64,000 nucleotides of DNA from Robiginitalea sp. GTDB lineage: Bacteria; Bacteroidota; Bacteroidia; Flavobacteriales; Flavobacteriaceae. A program made the translations under genes and the position numbers. Of this stretch, positions 1 to 7,704 are shown one piece after another; position 1 is the stretch's first letter; each line of letters opens with the position of its first letter. The notes beneath the pieces are model-generated. The model saw nothing but the letters and a program-made list of their open reading frames with translations. It did not search any database and was not told the DNA's origin. Where the stretch lies: contig JAHECA010000002.1 of assembly GCA_024642005.1 (NCBI GenBank), positions 2,756-66,755 of the forward strand. Reading direction: 5' to 3'.

Positions 1-33
1 AAAGCCTGCCCGCCATGCGGGCAGTGCTTTTTT
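1..33 (+). terminator. Strong hairpin terminator at the window edge
   Basis: A GC-rich stem (CTGCCCGC / GCGGGCAG, 3-nt loop) extended by AAAGC/GCTTT is followed by a T-rich run. It probably ends a plus-strand gene lying left of the window. The flanking A run means it could also work on the minus strand. Confidence 0.7.
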
Positions 34-77
34 GTTTTTCGCCCTTTCGCTCAAACAAGTTTGGCTCAGGGCGTAAA

Positions 78-110
78 AACAAAAAAGTCAGAGCATGCGC
101 TCTGACTTTT
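78..110 (-). terminator. Terminator of the tRNA transcript
   Basis: A perfect stem AGTCAGAGC / GCTCTGACT with loop ATGC lies just downstream (minus strand) of the tRNA-Leu gene. On the minus strand it is followed by a run of T. It most likely ends the tRNA-Gly/tRNA-Leu transcript. Confidence 0.8.
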
Positions 111-121
111 CCTCTTATCCG

Positions 122-206
122 TACTCGGGACGGGACTTGAACCCGTACGGCCGTTATGGCCATTGGATTTTAAGTCCAACGTGTCTACCAATTCCACCAC
201 CCGAGC
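122..206 (-). tRNA. tRNA-Leu (anticodon TAA)
   Basis: The minus strand folds as an 85-nt class II tRNA with acceptor stem GCTCGGG / CCCGAGT, discriminator A and a long variable arm (TGGCCATAACGGCC), as expected for leucine. The anticodon loop CTTAAAA gives TAA. The T arm GGGTTCAAGTCCC is intact. CCA is not encoded. It is transcribed together with, and downstream of, tRNA-Gly. Confidence 0.95.
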
Positions 207-252
207 AGGGCACAACAAAAAAACGCTGACGGGCAGCGTTTCTTTGGGCTTG

Positions 253-325
253 AGCGAAAAACGGGATTCGAACCCGCGACCTCCACCTTGGCAAGGTGGC
301 GCTCTACCAACTGAGCTATTTTCGC
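253..325 (-). tRNA. tRNA-Gly (anticodon GCC)
   Basis: The minus strand gives a 73-nt cloverleaf: acceptor GCGAAAA / TTTTCGC, D arm AGCTCAGTTGGTAGAGC, anticodon arm CACCTTGCCAAGGTG with anticodon GCC, and T arm GCGGGTTCGAATCCCGT. It lies 46 bp upstream of tRNA-Leu on the same strand. Confidence 0.95.
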
Positions 326-425
326 AGTAAAATAAGAACGGATGCATCTCGAAAGATGCGGAGGCAAATTTAATACTTTTTAGAGCAATCGAACAAATAT
401 TTCAGAAAATTTGCTCGGATGCAAC

Positions 426-3041
426 TCAGGAAGTAGCCCGTTTTTTGGCCGAAAGCAACCGCTTGATTTCATTGAGTTTCATAAGCGCTTCCACTGGGGT
501 AAGCGTGTCGATATCCAGGTGCAGGATTTCTTCCTTGATCTGCTCCAGCAGGGGGTCGTCCAGGTTGAAAAAGCTCAGTTGCAGGTCGTTGCCGGCCGAC
601 TGCAGCCGGTCGGTGAGCTCCTCGGAGGCATGTGACTTCTCCAGTTTTTTCAGGATTTTCTCGGCTTTCCCCACCACCTGCTGCGGCATGCCGGCCATCC
701 GGGCCACATGGATACCGAAGCTGTGCTCGCTGCCTCCGGCTTCCAGCTTCCGCAGGAAAAGTACCTTGTCCTTCAATTCCTTAACCGAAACGTTGTAGTT
801 GCGGATGCGCGGAAAGGTTGCAGACATCTCGTTGAGCTCGTGGTAATGGGTGGCGAAAAGCGTCTTGGCCCTGGAGGGATGTTCGTGCAGGTATTCAGCA
901 ATGGCCCAGGCAATGGAAATACCGTCGTAGGTGCTGGTGCCCCGGCCAATCTCGTCGAGCAAAATGAGGCTGCGCTCCGAGAGGTTGTTCAAAATCGAGG
1001 CTGCTTCGTTCATCTCCACCATGAAGGTCGATTCGCCCAGCGAAATGTTGTCGCTGGCCCCCACCCGGGTAAAGATCTTGTCGACCAGCCCCAGCCGGGC
1101 CGACTGTGCAGGCACGAAGCTGCCGATCTGGGCCAGCAGCACAATGAGGGCCGTTTGCCGCAAAATCGCCGATTTACCGCTCATATTGGGGCCTGTGATC
1201 ATGATGAGCTGCTGCTCTTCGCGGTCGAGCCACAAATCGTTGGGGATGTACGATTCCCCGGCCGGCAGTTGCCGTTCGATAACCGGGTGGCGCCCCTGTA
1301 CGATGTGCAGTGTGGTGTCCTGGGTCATTTCCGGGGCAACGTAGCCGTGGTCTCGCGCCAGGGTGGCAAAGCCGCAGAGGCAGTCGAGCTCGGCCAGGGT
1401 CTGGGCGTTGCGCTGCACCGGGGCGATGTATTCCTGCATCCAGACCACCAGCTGGGCAAACAGCTGTTGCTCCAGCTCCAGGATGCGTTCTTCGGCCCCA
1501 AGGATCTTGCTTTCGTATTCCTTGAGCTCCTCGGTAATGTACCTTTCAGCGTTGACCAGGGTCTGCTTGCGGATCCAGTTTTCAGGAACCTTGTCTTTAT
1601 GGGTGTTGCGCACCTCGATGTAGTATCCGAACACATTGTTGGAGGCTATTTTCAGGGAAGTGATGCCGGTGCGGGCCGATTCGCGCTCGAGCATCTGGTC
1701 GAGGTAGTCTTTCCCACTGTGTGCCAGCCCGCGCAGCTCGTCGAGTTCGGCTGAGAAACCCGGGGCGATGGTGCGCCCTTTCCCAATGCCCACGGGGGCT
1801 TCTTCGCAGAGCATGGCCTTAATGCGCTCCCGCAGGGGGTCACACGGGTCCAGGGCCTCGGCCAGGCGCCGCAGGGCGGCGGGTTCTGTTTGCCCCAGCT
1901 GGCTTTTTACAGGGATCACGGCTTCCAGGGAATTCTTCAGCTGCACCGTTTCGCGCGGGCTCACCTTGCCGGCGGCCACTTTGGCGATGAGGCGTTCCAG
2001 GTCGCCCATTCGCCTCAGGTGATCCTGAATGCGCACCAGTTCGCTATCGCGGGCCACGTAGTGGGCTACCACCTGGTGCCGGCTGCGGATGGCCTCCAGC
2101 TCGAGCAGCGGCAGGGCCAGCCAACGCCTTAACATGCGACCCCCCATGGGGGAACGGGTCTTGTCAATTACTTCCAGCAGGGGCACCCCTTTGGAGTCGC
2201 GGGTGCGGAAGAGCTCCAGGTTCTGGATGGTAAAGCGGTCCATCCAGACGAAATCGTCGCTGGCCAGCCGCCTCAGGGTGCGAATGTGGCCGAGCTGCCG
2301 GTGCTGGGTTTCGCCCAGGTAGTGCAGCACGGAGGCTGCCGCTATGATGCCCAGGGGCAGGTTCTCGACCCCGAAGCCCTTGAGGCCGCCGGTCTTGAAA
2401 TGACCGGTCAGGGTTTCCCGGGCGTAGTCTTCCTGGAACACCCAGTCTTCCAGGTAAAAGGTGTGGTATTCGGGCCCGAAGCGTTCGGCGAATTCGGAGC
2501 GGTGGTTTTTGGAGAGGAGCACTTCTTTGGGTGCAAAATTCTGGAGCCATTTGTCTATGCCTTCCGGGCTGGCTTCGGCCACGAAGAATTCCCCGGTGGA
2601 AATATCCAGAAAAGAGACCCCCATGCGATGGCGGTCGTAGTGCACGGCTGCCAGAAAATTATTGGCCTTGGCCTGCAGCAGTTCGTCGCTGAGCGACACC
2701 CCGGGGGTAACCAGTTCGGTAACCCCGCGCTTCACAATGGTTTTGGTCTGTTTGGCGTCTTCGAGCTGGTCGCAGATAGCCACCCGCAGCCCGGCTTTGA
2801 CCAGTTTGGGCAGGTAGGTGTTCAAAGCGTGGTGCGGGAAGCCCGCCAGGGCGGTCATATCGCCCCCGTTGTTGCGCTGGGTGAGCACGATGTCGAGGAT
2901 GTCTGCGGCTTTTTCCGCATCGGTGCCGAAGGTCTCGTAGAAATCGCCCACGCGGAACAACAGCAGGGCGTCCGGATACCGGCTCTTGATGCTGTTGTAT
3001 TGCTGCATCAGCGGGGTTTCTTTCTTGCTTTTGGCTGCCAA
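426..3041 (-). CDS. mutS: DNA mismatch repair protein MutS
   Basis: 871 residues, the normal MutS length. The N-terminal mismatch-binding domain carries the Phe-X-Glu motif in GDFYETFG (residues 32-39), which wedges into mismatched base pairs. The C-terminal ABC-type ATPase has the Walker A loop GPNMSGKSA near residue 618 and a Walker B/signature region with LLDEIGRGTSTYDG. MutS recognises mismatches and small loops and recruits MutL. The start used is TTG, because homologues share the AKSKKETPLMQQY segment before the first ATG (position 3008); an ATG start there is the alternative. The gene is divergent from the RNA methyltransferase gene. A TAATTTTG -7-like box lies directly upstream, which would leave almost no leader before the TTG. 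Confidence 0.96.
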   Translation of the reverse strand: MAAKSKKETPLMQQYNSIKSRYPDALLLFRVGDFYETFGTDAEKAADILDIVLTQRNNGGDMTALAGFPHHALNTYLPKLVKAGLRVAICDQLEDAKQTKTIVKRGVTELVTPGVSLSDELLQAKANNFLAAVHYDRHRMGVSFLDISTGEFFVAEASPEGIDKWLQNFAPKEVLLSKNHRSEFAERFGPEYHTFYLEDWVFQEDYARETLTGHFKTGGLKGFGVENLPLGIIAAASVLHYLGETQHRQLGHIRTLRRLASDDFVWMDRFTIQNLELFRTRDSKGVPLLEVIDKTRSPMGGRMLRRWLALPLLELEAIRSRHQVVAHYVARDSELVRIQDHLRRMGDLERLIAKVAAGKVSPRETVQLKNSLEAVIPVKSQLGQTEPAALRRLAEALDPCDPLRERIKAMLCEEAPVGIGKGRTIAPGFSAELDELRGLAHSGKDYLDQMLERESARTGITSLKIASNNVFGYYIEVRNTHKDKVPENWIRKQTLVNAERYITEELKEYESKILGAEERILELEQQLFAQLVVWMQEYIAPVQRNAQTLAELDCLCGFATLARDHGYVAPEMTQDTTLHIVQGRHPVIERQLPAGESYIPNDLWLDREEQQLIMITGPNMSGKSAILRQTALIVLLAQIGSFVPAQSARLGLVDKIFTRVGASDNISLGESTFMVEMNEAASILNNLSERSLILLDEIGRGTSTYDGISIAWAIAEYLHEHPSRAKTLFATHYHELNEMSATFPRIRNYNVSVKELKDKVLFLRKLEAGGSEHSFGIHVARMAGMPQQVVGKAEKILKKLEKSHASEELTDRLQSAGNDLQLSFFNLDDPLLEQIKEEILHLDIDTLTPVEALMKLNEIKRLLSAKKRATS

Positions 3042-3141
3042 GGCGTCTCAAAATTAGTGGATAGACGAAAATACGGGATTCGCCCGGCCCCGTCAAAGGC
3101 TGTTGATATCTTCGGATAACTTGGCATGCCCCGGGCCGGCC

Positions 3142-3171
3142 TTTACAAATGGCCCCAAAAGAGTACCTTTG
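3142..3171 (+). promoter_or_regulatory. Candidate promoter of the RNA methyltransferase gene
   Basis: TACCTTTG (3164-3171) fits the Bacteroidota -7 box TAnnTTTG, with a TTTA element 19 nt upstream. Transcription would start near 3178, just ahead of the ATG at 3189. This argues against the longer ORF starting at 3126. Confidence 0.55.
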
Positions 3172-3188
3172 CCTCAAGCTGCCCGCCC

Positions 3189-3722
3189 ATGCGCAAACTG
3201 AGCAACCCCGAACTGAACCGACTCGATGTGGACGCCTTTAAAGAGGCGCCCAAGACGCCTATTGTGGTGGTGCTCGACAACATTCGCAGCCTGCACAATG
3301 TAGGCTCGGTTTTCCGCACGGCCGACGCCTTCCGCATCGAAAAAATCATCCTTTGCGGCATTACGGCCACCCCACCCCACAAGGATATCCGTAAAACGGC
3401 CCTGGGGGCCACTGAAAGCGTGAACTGGTCGTACGCGAAAGACACCCTTGAAGCCATCGGCCAACTGGAGGCCACCCACCAGTGCTGGGCTGTGGAACAG
3501 GCCGAAAAATCGATCTCCCTTGAAGCCTTTGAGCCGCAGAAAGACGCGGCCTATGCCTTTGTTTTTGGCCACGAGGTGAAAGGCGTGTCTCAGGAGGTGG
3601 TAAACCGCTGCCGGGGGGTGGTGGAAATACCCCAGGGCGGCACCAAGCATTCGCTGAATGTCTCGGTGGCAGTGGGGGTGGTGCTCTGGGATCTGTACGC
3701 CAAACTGGCCCAAAAAAAATGA
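3189..3722 (+). CDS. SpoU/TrmH-family RNA 2'-O-methyltransferase
   Basis: 177 residues after trimming the ORF to the ATG that begins MRKLSN. The SPOUT fold is shown by motif 1 (LDNIRSLHNVGSVFRTADAF), motif 2 (FVFGHEVKGVSQEVV) and motif 3 (IPQGGTKHSLNVSVAVGVVL), which build the trefoil knot that binds SAM. It should methylate a ribose 2'-OH in tRNA or rRNA; the exact target cannot be read from sequence. There is no N-terminal substrate-binding extension, so it is the minimal catalytic form. It is divergent from mutS and convergent with folK. Confidence 0.85.
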   Translation: MRKLSNPELNRLDVDAFKEAPKTPIVVVLDNIRSLHNVGSVFRTADAFRIEKIILCGITATPPHKDIRKTALGATESVNWSYAKDTLEAIGQLEATHQCWAVEQAEKSISLEAFEPQKDAAYAFVFGHEVKGVSQEVVNRCRGVVEIPQGGTKHSLNVSVAVGVVLWDLYAKLAQKK

Positions 3723-3742
3723 CCCCGGCACGGATGCCGGGG
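3712..3742 (-). terminator. Terminator for the folK-dNK transcript
   Basis: The stem CCCCGGCA / TGCCGGGG with loop CGGA is followed on the minus strand by TCATTTTTTTT. The T run overlaps the last codons of the RNA methyltransferase gene. It serves the minus-strand gene; the plus-strand side lacks a T run. Confidence 0.65.
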
Positions 3743-3827
3743 CCAACTTGAGCGTTTGAGTTAGTTTGTTCCTTTTTGAAAGGGAGGCGCAAGAAAGGCA
3801 ATCGCCCCGTGATTTACAAAAAATCCC

Positions 3828-4985
3828 TTAAAATTTAACACCCGGGTCGGGGAGGGTATACTCGGCCATCCGGTCGAGCACCCACTCGTAGTCGGCCGGC
3901 CTGGCTACAAAGTCTATTTCGGCCAGGTCGATGACCAAAGACGGCAGTTGCGGGCTGTTTTTCATGAAATCGAAGTAGCCCCGGTGGATGCTCTCGAGGT
4001 ATTCGGCCGGGATGCCGCGTTCGTAGGCCCGTCCCCGGCGCGCGATCTGCTCCAGCAGACGCTCGGTGTGCTGGTAGAGGTACACGTACAGACGGGGCTT
4101 GCGCACGTCGGAATACATGAGCCCGAAAAGCCGGCGGTAGAGTTTGTATTCGTCTTCCTGCAGGGTAATCTTGGCGAAGATGAGGCTTTTGTAGATGTCG
4201 TAGTCGCTCACCATAAAGCGCTTGAAAAGGTCGAGCTGGCGGGTATCTTCAATGTATTGCTGGTAGCGGTCTGCCAGAAAGGACATCTCCAGCGGAAAGG
4301 CATAGCGCGACCGGTCTTCGTAGAACTTGGGCAAAAAGGGGTTGTCTGCAAACCGCTCCAAAATAAGCTTGGCCTGCATCTGTTCGGCCATGAGGGTAGC
4401 CAGGGTGGTCTTGCCTGAGCCGATATTGCCCTCAATGGCCACAAAGCCGAGTTCTGCAAAGAGGGAAGCCCGGTCGGGGTGGAGTTTCAGGTCGGTTTTC
4501 TGCACGGTTGCCCGGTCGTGGCAGGCCTGCAGCAGGTTTCGGGTGTCTTTGTTCAGCACCGGGTGGTAAACCTGGGGGGCAATGTCGGCCAGTGGCTTCA
4601 AGACGAACGCCCGCTCAGCCAGGCGGGGGTGGGGGAGTTCCAGCCCTTCTTGCCTCACCACTTCGCGCCCGTAGTAAACGATGTCGATATCGAGGGTGCG
4701 AGACCGGTACCCCCCTTCGGGCAGGCGCTCCCGCCCCAATTGCTGTTCAATATCGAGCAGGGTTCCCAGCAGGTCGGCCGGGGAGAGTCCGGTTTCCAGG
4801 GCCAGGCAGAGGTTTAAAAATTCCCCTCCGGCAAAACCCCAGGCAGGGGAGGCGTAAACCGGGCTGATGGCCGAAATGCGGCCGGCCCGTTGTCCGATTC
4901 GGAACAGGGCCTGCTGCAGGGTAAAAGCCCGGTTTCCCAGGTTGCTGCCCAGGGAGAGGTAGACGGTTTCTGCGGCTTTGTTCAC
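3828..4985 (-). CDS. folK: Fusion: HPPK (FolK) + deoxynucleoside kinase
   Basis: 385 residues from the GTG that begins (M)NKAAETVYLSLGSN; a further GTG at 5033 would add 16 residues. The first ~150 residues are 6-hydroxymethyl-7,8-dihydropterin pyrophosphokinase (LSLGSNLGNR at the start, then RSRTLDIDIVYYG and LPHPRLAERAFVLKPL). This enzyme activates the pterin for dihydropteroate synthesis in the folate pathway. From about residue 180 a deoxynucleoside kinase follows, with P-loop EGNIGSGKTTLA, DRYQQY and a lid-like RRGRAYE. The fusion recurs in Flavobacteriia as far as I recall. It links folate supply to deoxynucleotide salvage on one polypeptide. A second, free-standing kinase of this family lies at 43841-44455. 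Confidence 0.88.
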   Translation of the reverse strand: MNKAAETVYLSLGSNLGNRAFTLQQALFRIGQRAGRISAISPVYASPAWGFAGGEFLNLCLALETGLSPADLLGTLLDIEQQLGRERLPEGGYRSRTLDIDIVYYGREVVRQEGLELPHPRLAERAFVLKPLADIAPQVYHPVLNKDTRNLLQACHDRATVQKTDLKLHPDRASLFAELGFVAIEGNIGSGKTTLATLMAEQMQAKLILERFADNPFLPKFYEDRSRYAFPLEMSFLADRYQQYIEDTRQLDLFKRFMVSDYDIYKSLIFAKITLQEDEYKLYRRLFGLMYSDVRKPRLYVYLYQHTERLLEQIARRGRAYERGIPAEYLESIHRGYFDFMKNSPQLPSLVIDLAEIDFVARPADYEWVLDRMAEYTLPDPGVKF

Positions 4986-5115
4986 TGGGGAAAGGTACGC
5001 AAAATCCCACCGATCCGCAGGCCGGAATGACACCGGCTGTGACCGCCCGGCATGCCGCTGAAAGCCAGAGATCAGTGGGCTTCTGATGGTCGCTGCAAGT
5101 TCGGGGGCGAATGGT

Positions 5116-5123
5116 TATATTTG
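5116..5123 (+). promoter_or_regulatory. -7 box candidate of sppA
   Basis: TATATTTG matches TAnnTTTG. It puts a transcription start near 5130, about 13 nt before the sppA ATG. No clear -33 element is seen. Confidence 0.4.
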
Positions 5124-5142
5124 CCTGTATACTTGATTAGCC

Positions 5143-6897
5143 ATGGCTTTTTTGCGAAACCTGCTTGCAGCGATACTCGGCACTCTGGTGGCCTTCGGGA
5201 TCGTCCTGTTTATGTTCTTCCTCTTCCTGAGCCTGGCCGGTTCGACCGAACAGGTCCGCATCCAGCGGCATTCGGTACTCGATTTGAATTTCCCGTATCC
5301 GATCAGCGAATACAGCGGGTACGATGCCGAAGACCCCTTTTCGGTTCTCTTCGACCCCAGCATGGGCCTCAACGAGATTACCAAGGCCATCGCCATTGCC
5401 AGGACCGACGACCGCATCGACGGCATTAGCCTGGGCAGTTCCTACCTTATGGCGGGCCTTTCCCAGACACGGGCCATTCGTGAGGCACTGGCCGATTTCA
5501 AAAAGTCAGGCAAATTCGTTTATGCCTATGCCGACTTTTACATGCAAAAAGATTACTACCTGGCCAGCGTTGCCGATAGCGTTTTTATAAATCCGGCCGG
5601 CAATTTCGACTTTAAGGGCCTGGCCGCCGAAATTCTGTATTTCGGCGATTTCCAGGAAAAGTCGGGCCTGAAGATGGAGGTGGTGCGCCACGGTCGTTAC
5701 AAGAGTGCCGTGGAGCCCTTCCTGGGCAATGCAATGAGCCCGGAGAACCGGACGCAGCTGCAGGAATTGCTCGGCTCGATATGGGAGAGCATGCGGGCCG
5801 AAATGGCCGCAAGCCGGGATCTGCAACCCGATTCGCTCGACCGCATTGCCGACCAGCTGGGCGCGCGCGACCCGCAGCGGGCTTTGGCCACAGGGCTGGT
5901 CGATGGCATTATCTATGAAGACCAGTACGAAGCAAAGCTGCATCGCGAGAGCGGGGGAAGCGGGGACAAGCCTGAACGCCTGCCCCTGACGGAATACCTG
6001 CGCTACACCAAAAACAAGCGGCAATACGAGGGCACCGACCGCATTGCGGTGATCTATGCCCAGGGCGAGATTCTTTACGGCTCGGGAGGGCCTGCCTACA
6101 TCGGTCCTGAACAGATGCGCAAGGCCCTGCGCAAGGCCCGCGACGACAAGCAGGTAAAGGCTGTGGTGCTCCGCATCAACTCCCCTGGGGGCAGCGCCCT
6201 GAGCTCAGAGCTCATCTGGAGGGAAATCCAGCAGCTCAGGCAGAACAAGCCGGTGGTGGTCTCATTTAGCGACCTGGCCGCATCGGGCGGGTATTACATC
6301 GGGGTTGGCGCCGACATGATCGTAACCGAACCCACCACGCTTACGGGGTCTATTGGGGTGTTTGCCACCATCCCGAATATGAGCGGCCTGGCCGGAAAAA
6401 TAGGCATCAACTCCGAACAGGTGGGAACGCACCGGCAATCGGTAGACTATTCCTTTTTCGAGCCCATGAGCGACGACTTTCGCGACGTGCTGCGGCAGGG
6501 CATCGAAACGACCTATAACACCTTTTTGCAGCGGGTGGCCGAAGGCCGCAACCTTACCCTGGCACAGGCCGACAGCCTGGCGCAGGGTCGGGTGTGGAGC
6601 GGTACCGATGCCGTACGGCTGGGCCTTGCGGACCAGCTGGGGGGCATGCCCGAAGCCCTGGCATCGGCAGCCGGGCTGGCCGGTATCGACACCTACCGGA
6701 TTTTATCGCTGCCCAAATACAAATCGGGCCTGGAACGCCTGATGGACGACCTGCAAGGGGTTGGCGCAAAAGCGACTGAAAAGGCCCTCGAAGAAGAGCT
6801 TGGCGCCGACTGGGCCGGGTTGCTCCGCGAGATAAAGGCACAGCTCAGGCAGGAAGGCCTGCAGGCCCGACTGCCTTTCACCCTGAAAATCCATTAA
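5143..6897 (+). CDS. sppA: Signal peptide peptidase SppA, long (67K) form
   Basis: 584 residues. An N-terminal membrane anchor (roughly residues 8-30) is followed by two tandem S49 peptidase domains, the arrangement of the E. coli-type 67K protein. The general base lysine lies in RYKSAVEPF in the first domain (near residue 187). The nucleophile serine is in DLAASGGYYI in the second (near residue 380). It degrades leftover signal peptides in the cytoplasmic membrane. The downstream transporter gene begins three bases after the stop, so the two are probably co-transcribed. The gene is divergent from folK. Confidence 0.93.
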   Translation: MAFLRNLLAAILGTLVAFGIVLFMFFLFLSLAGSTEQVRIQRHSVLDLNFPYPISEYSGYDAEDPFSVLFDPSMGLNEITKAIAIARTDDRIDGISLGSSYLMAGLSQTRAIREALADFKKSGKFVYAYADFYMQKDYYLASVADSVFINPAGNFDFKGLAAEILYFGDFQEKSGLKMEVVRHGRYKSAVEPFLGNAMSPENRTQLQELLGSIWESMRAEMAASRDLQPDSLDRIADQLGARDPQRALATGLVDGIIYEDQYEAKLHRESGGSGDKPERLPLTEYLRYTKNKRQYEGTDRIAVIYAQGEILYGSGGPAYIGPEQMRKALRKARDDKQVKAVVLRINSPGGSALSSELIWREIQQLRQNKPVVVSFSDLAASGGYYIGVGADMIVTEPTTLTGSIGVFATIPNMSGLAGKIGINSEQVGTHRQSVDYSFFEPMSDDFRDVLRQGIETTYNTFLQRVAEGRNLTLAQADSLAQGRVWSGTDAVRLGLADQLGGMPEALASAAGLAGIDTYRILSLPKYKSGLERLMDDLQGVGAKATEKALEEELGADWAGLLREIKAQLRQEGLQARLPFTLKIH

Positions 6898-6900
6898 CCG

Positions 6901-7611
6901 ATGCAGCTCTCAGACCAAAAAGCGGCCTATCGCATTTACTTGTTTCTGGGGGCGCTCTTTATTACCTCCCTGGTGGTTTCCAACCTGATATTTCAGAAAT
7001 TCTTCTTCTGGAAGCCCTTCGGCGACGCCCATCTTTTTGGCGCTCCCCTGTTCGAGCTGTCGGTAGGCATTTTGCCGTATCCGGTCACCTTTTTGATTAC
7101 CGACCTGATTTCTGAGATCTACGGCCGCAAAAAGGCCAACCAGGTGGTCACGGCCGGCATTTTCGCCTCCTTTTTCTCCATGGGGATTATCCTGCTGGCC
7201 CACGTGGCCCCTGCCATCTCCGATTCCCCCGTAGACGACGCCACCTTCGGCCGGGTTTTTGCCCTGTCGCCCATTGCCGTGCTCGCTTCCATGATGGCCT
7301 ACCTCTTTGCCCAGTACATCGATATCGCCATCTACCATTTCTGGAAAAACCTCACAGGGGGAAGGCACCTGTGGCTGCGCAACAACTTTTCCACGTTTTC
7401 GTCCCAGACGGTCGACACCTTTACTGTGGTCTTTTTGCTCTGCACCTTCGGCGTACTGCCCTGGGACAAGTTTTACGGCCTGTTTGTGGCCGGGGTTATT
7501 TTTAAGATCATGATAGCCGTGCTCGACACCCCTTTCCTGTATTTGTTCGTATATATCTTCAGAAGGAGGTTTGGCCTGAAGCCTGCCGAAGAGCTCGCCC
7601 TCGAATTTTAA
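6901..7611 (+). CDS. yhhQ: Queuosine precursor transporter (YhhQ/DUF165 family)
   Basis: 236 residues with about six hydrophobic segments. The family pattern is clear: VVSNLIFQK, then VGILPYPVTFLITDLISEIYGRKKA, and WLRNNFSTFSSQTVDTFTV near the C-terminus. Members import queuine or preQ bases for the queuosine modification of tRNA. It follows sppA by three bases and likely shares its transcript. The role comes from the family; nothing in the neighbourhood adds to it. Confidence 0.88.
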   Translation: MQLSDQKAAYRIYLFLGALFITSLVVSNLIFQKFFFWKPFGDAHLFGAPLFELSVGILPYPVTFLITDLISEIYGRKKANQVVTAGIFASFFSMGIILLAHVAPAISDSPVDDATFGRVFALSPIAVLASMMAYLFAQYIDIAIYHFWKNLTGGRHLWLRNNFSTFSSQTVDTFTVVFLLCTFGVLPWDKFYGLFVAGVIFKIMIAVLDTPFLYLFVYIFRRRFGLKPAEELALEF

Positions 7612-7704
7612 TAAATATTTGGCGGTGGCCGCACACGTTTCGCCCCCTCTTCGGCGTTATTTACTTGCCGTAAGGCCTGTTCGGCCCAAATCCGCTGAGG
7701 CGCT

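Noticed and set aside
708-1754. 348-aa plus-strand ORF inside mutS
   Set aside because: It is an antisense shadow of mutS in GC-rich sequence; the composition is unnatural and the strand opposite has a strongly conserved gene.
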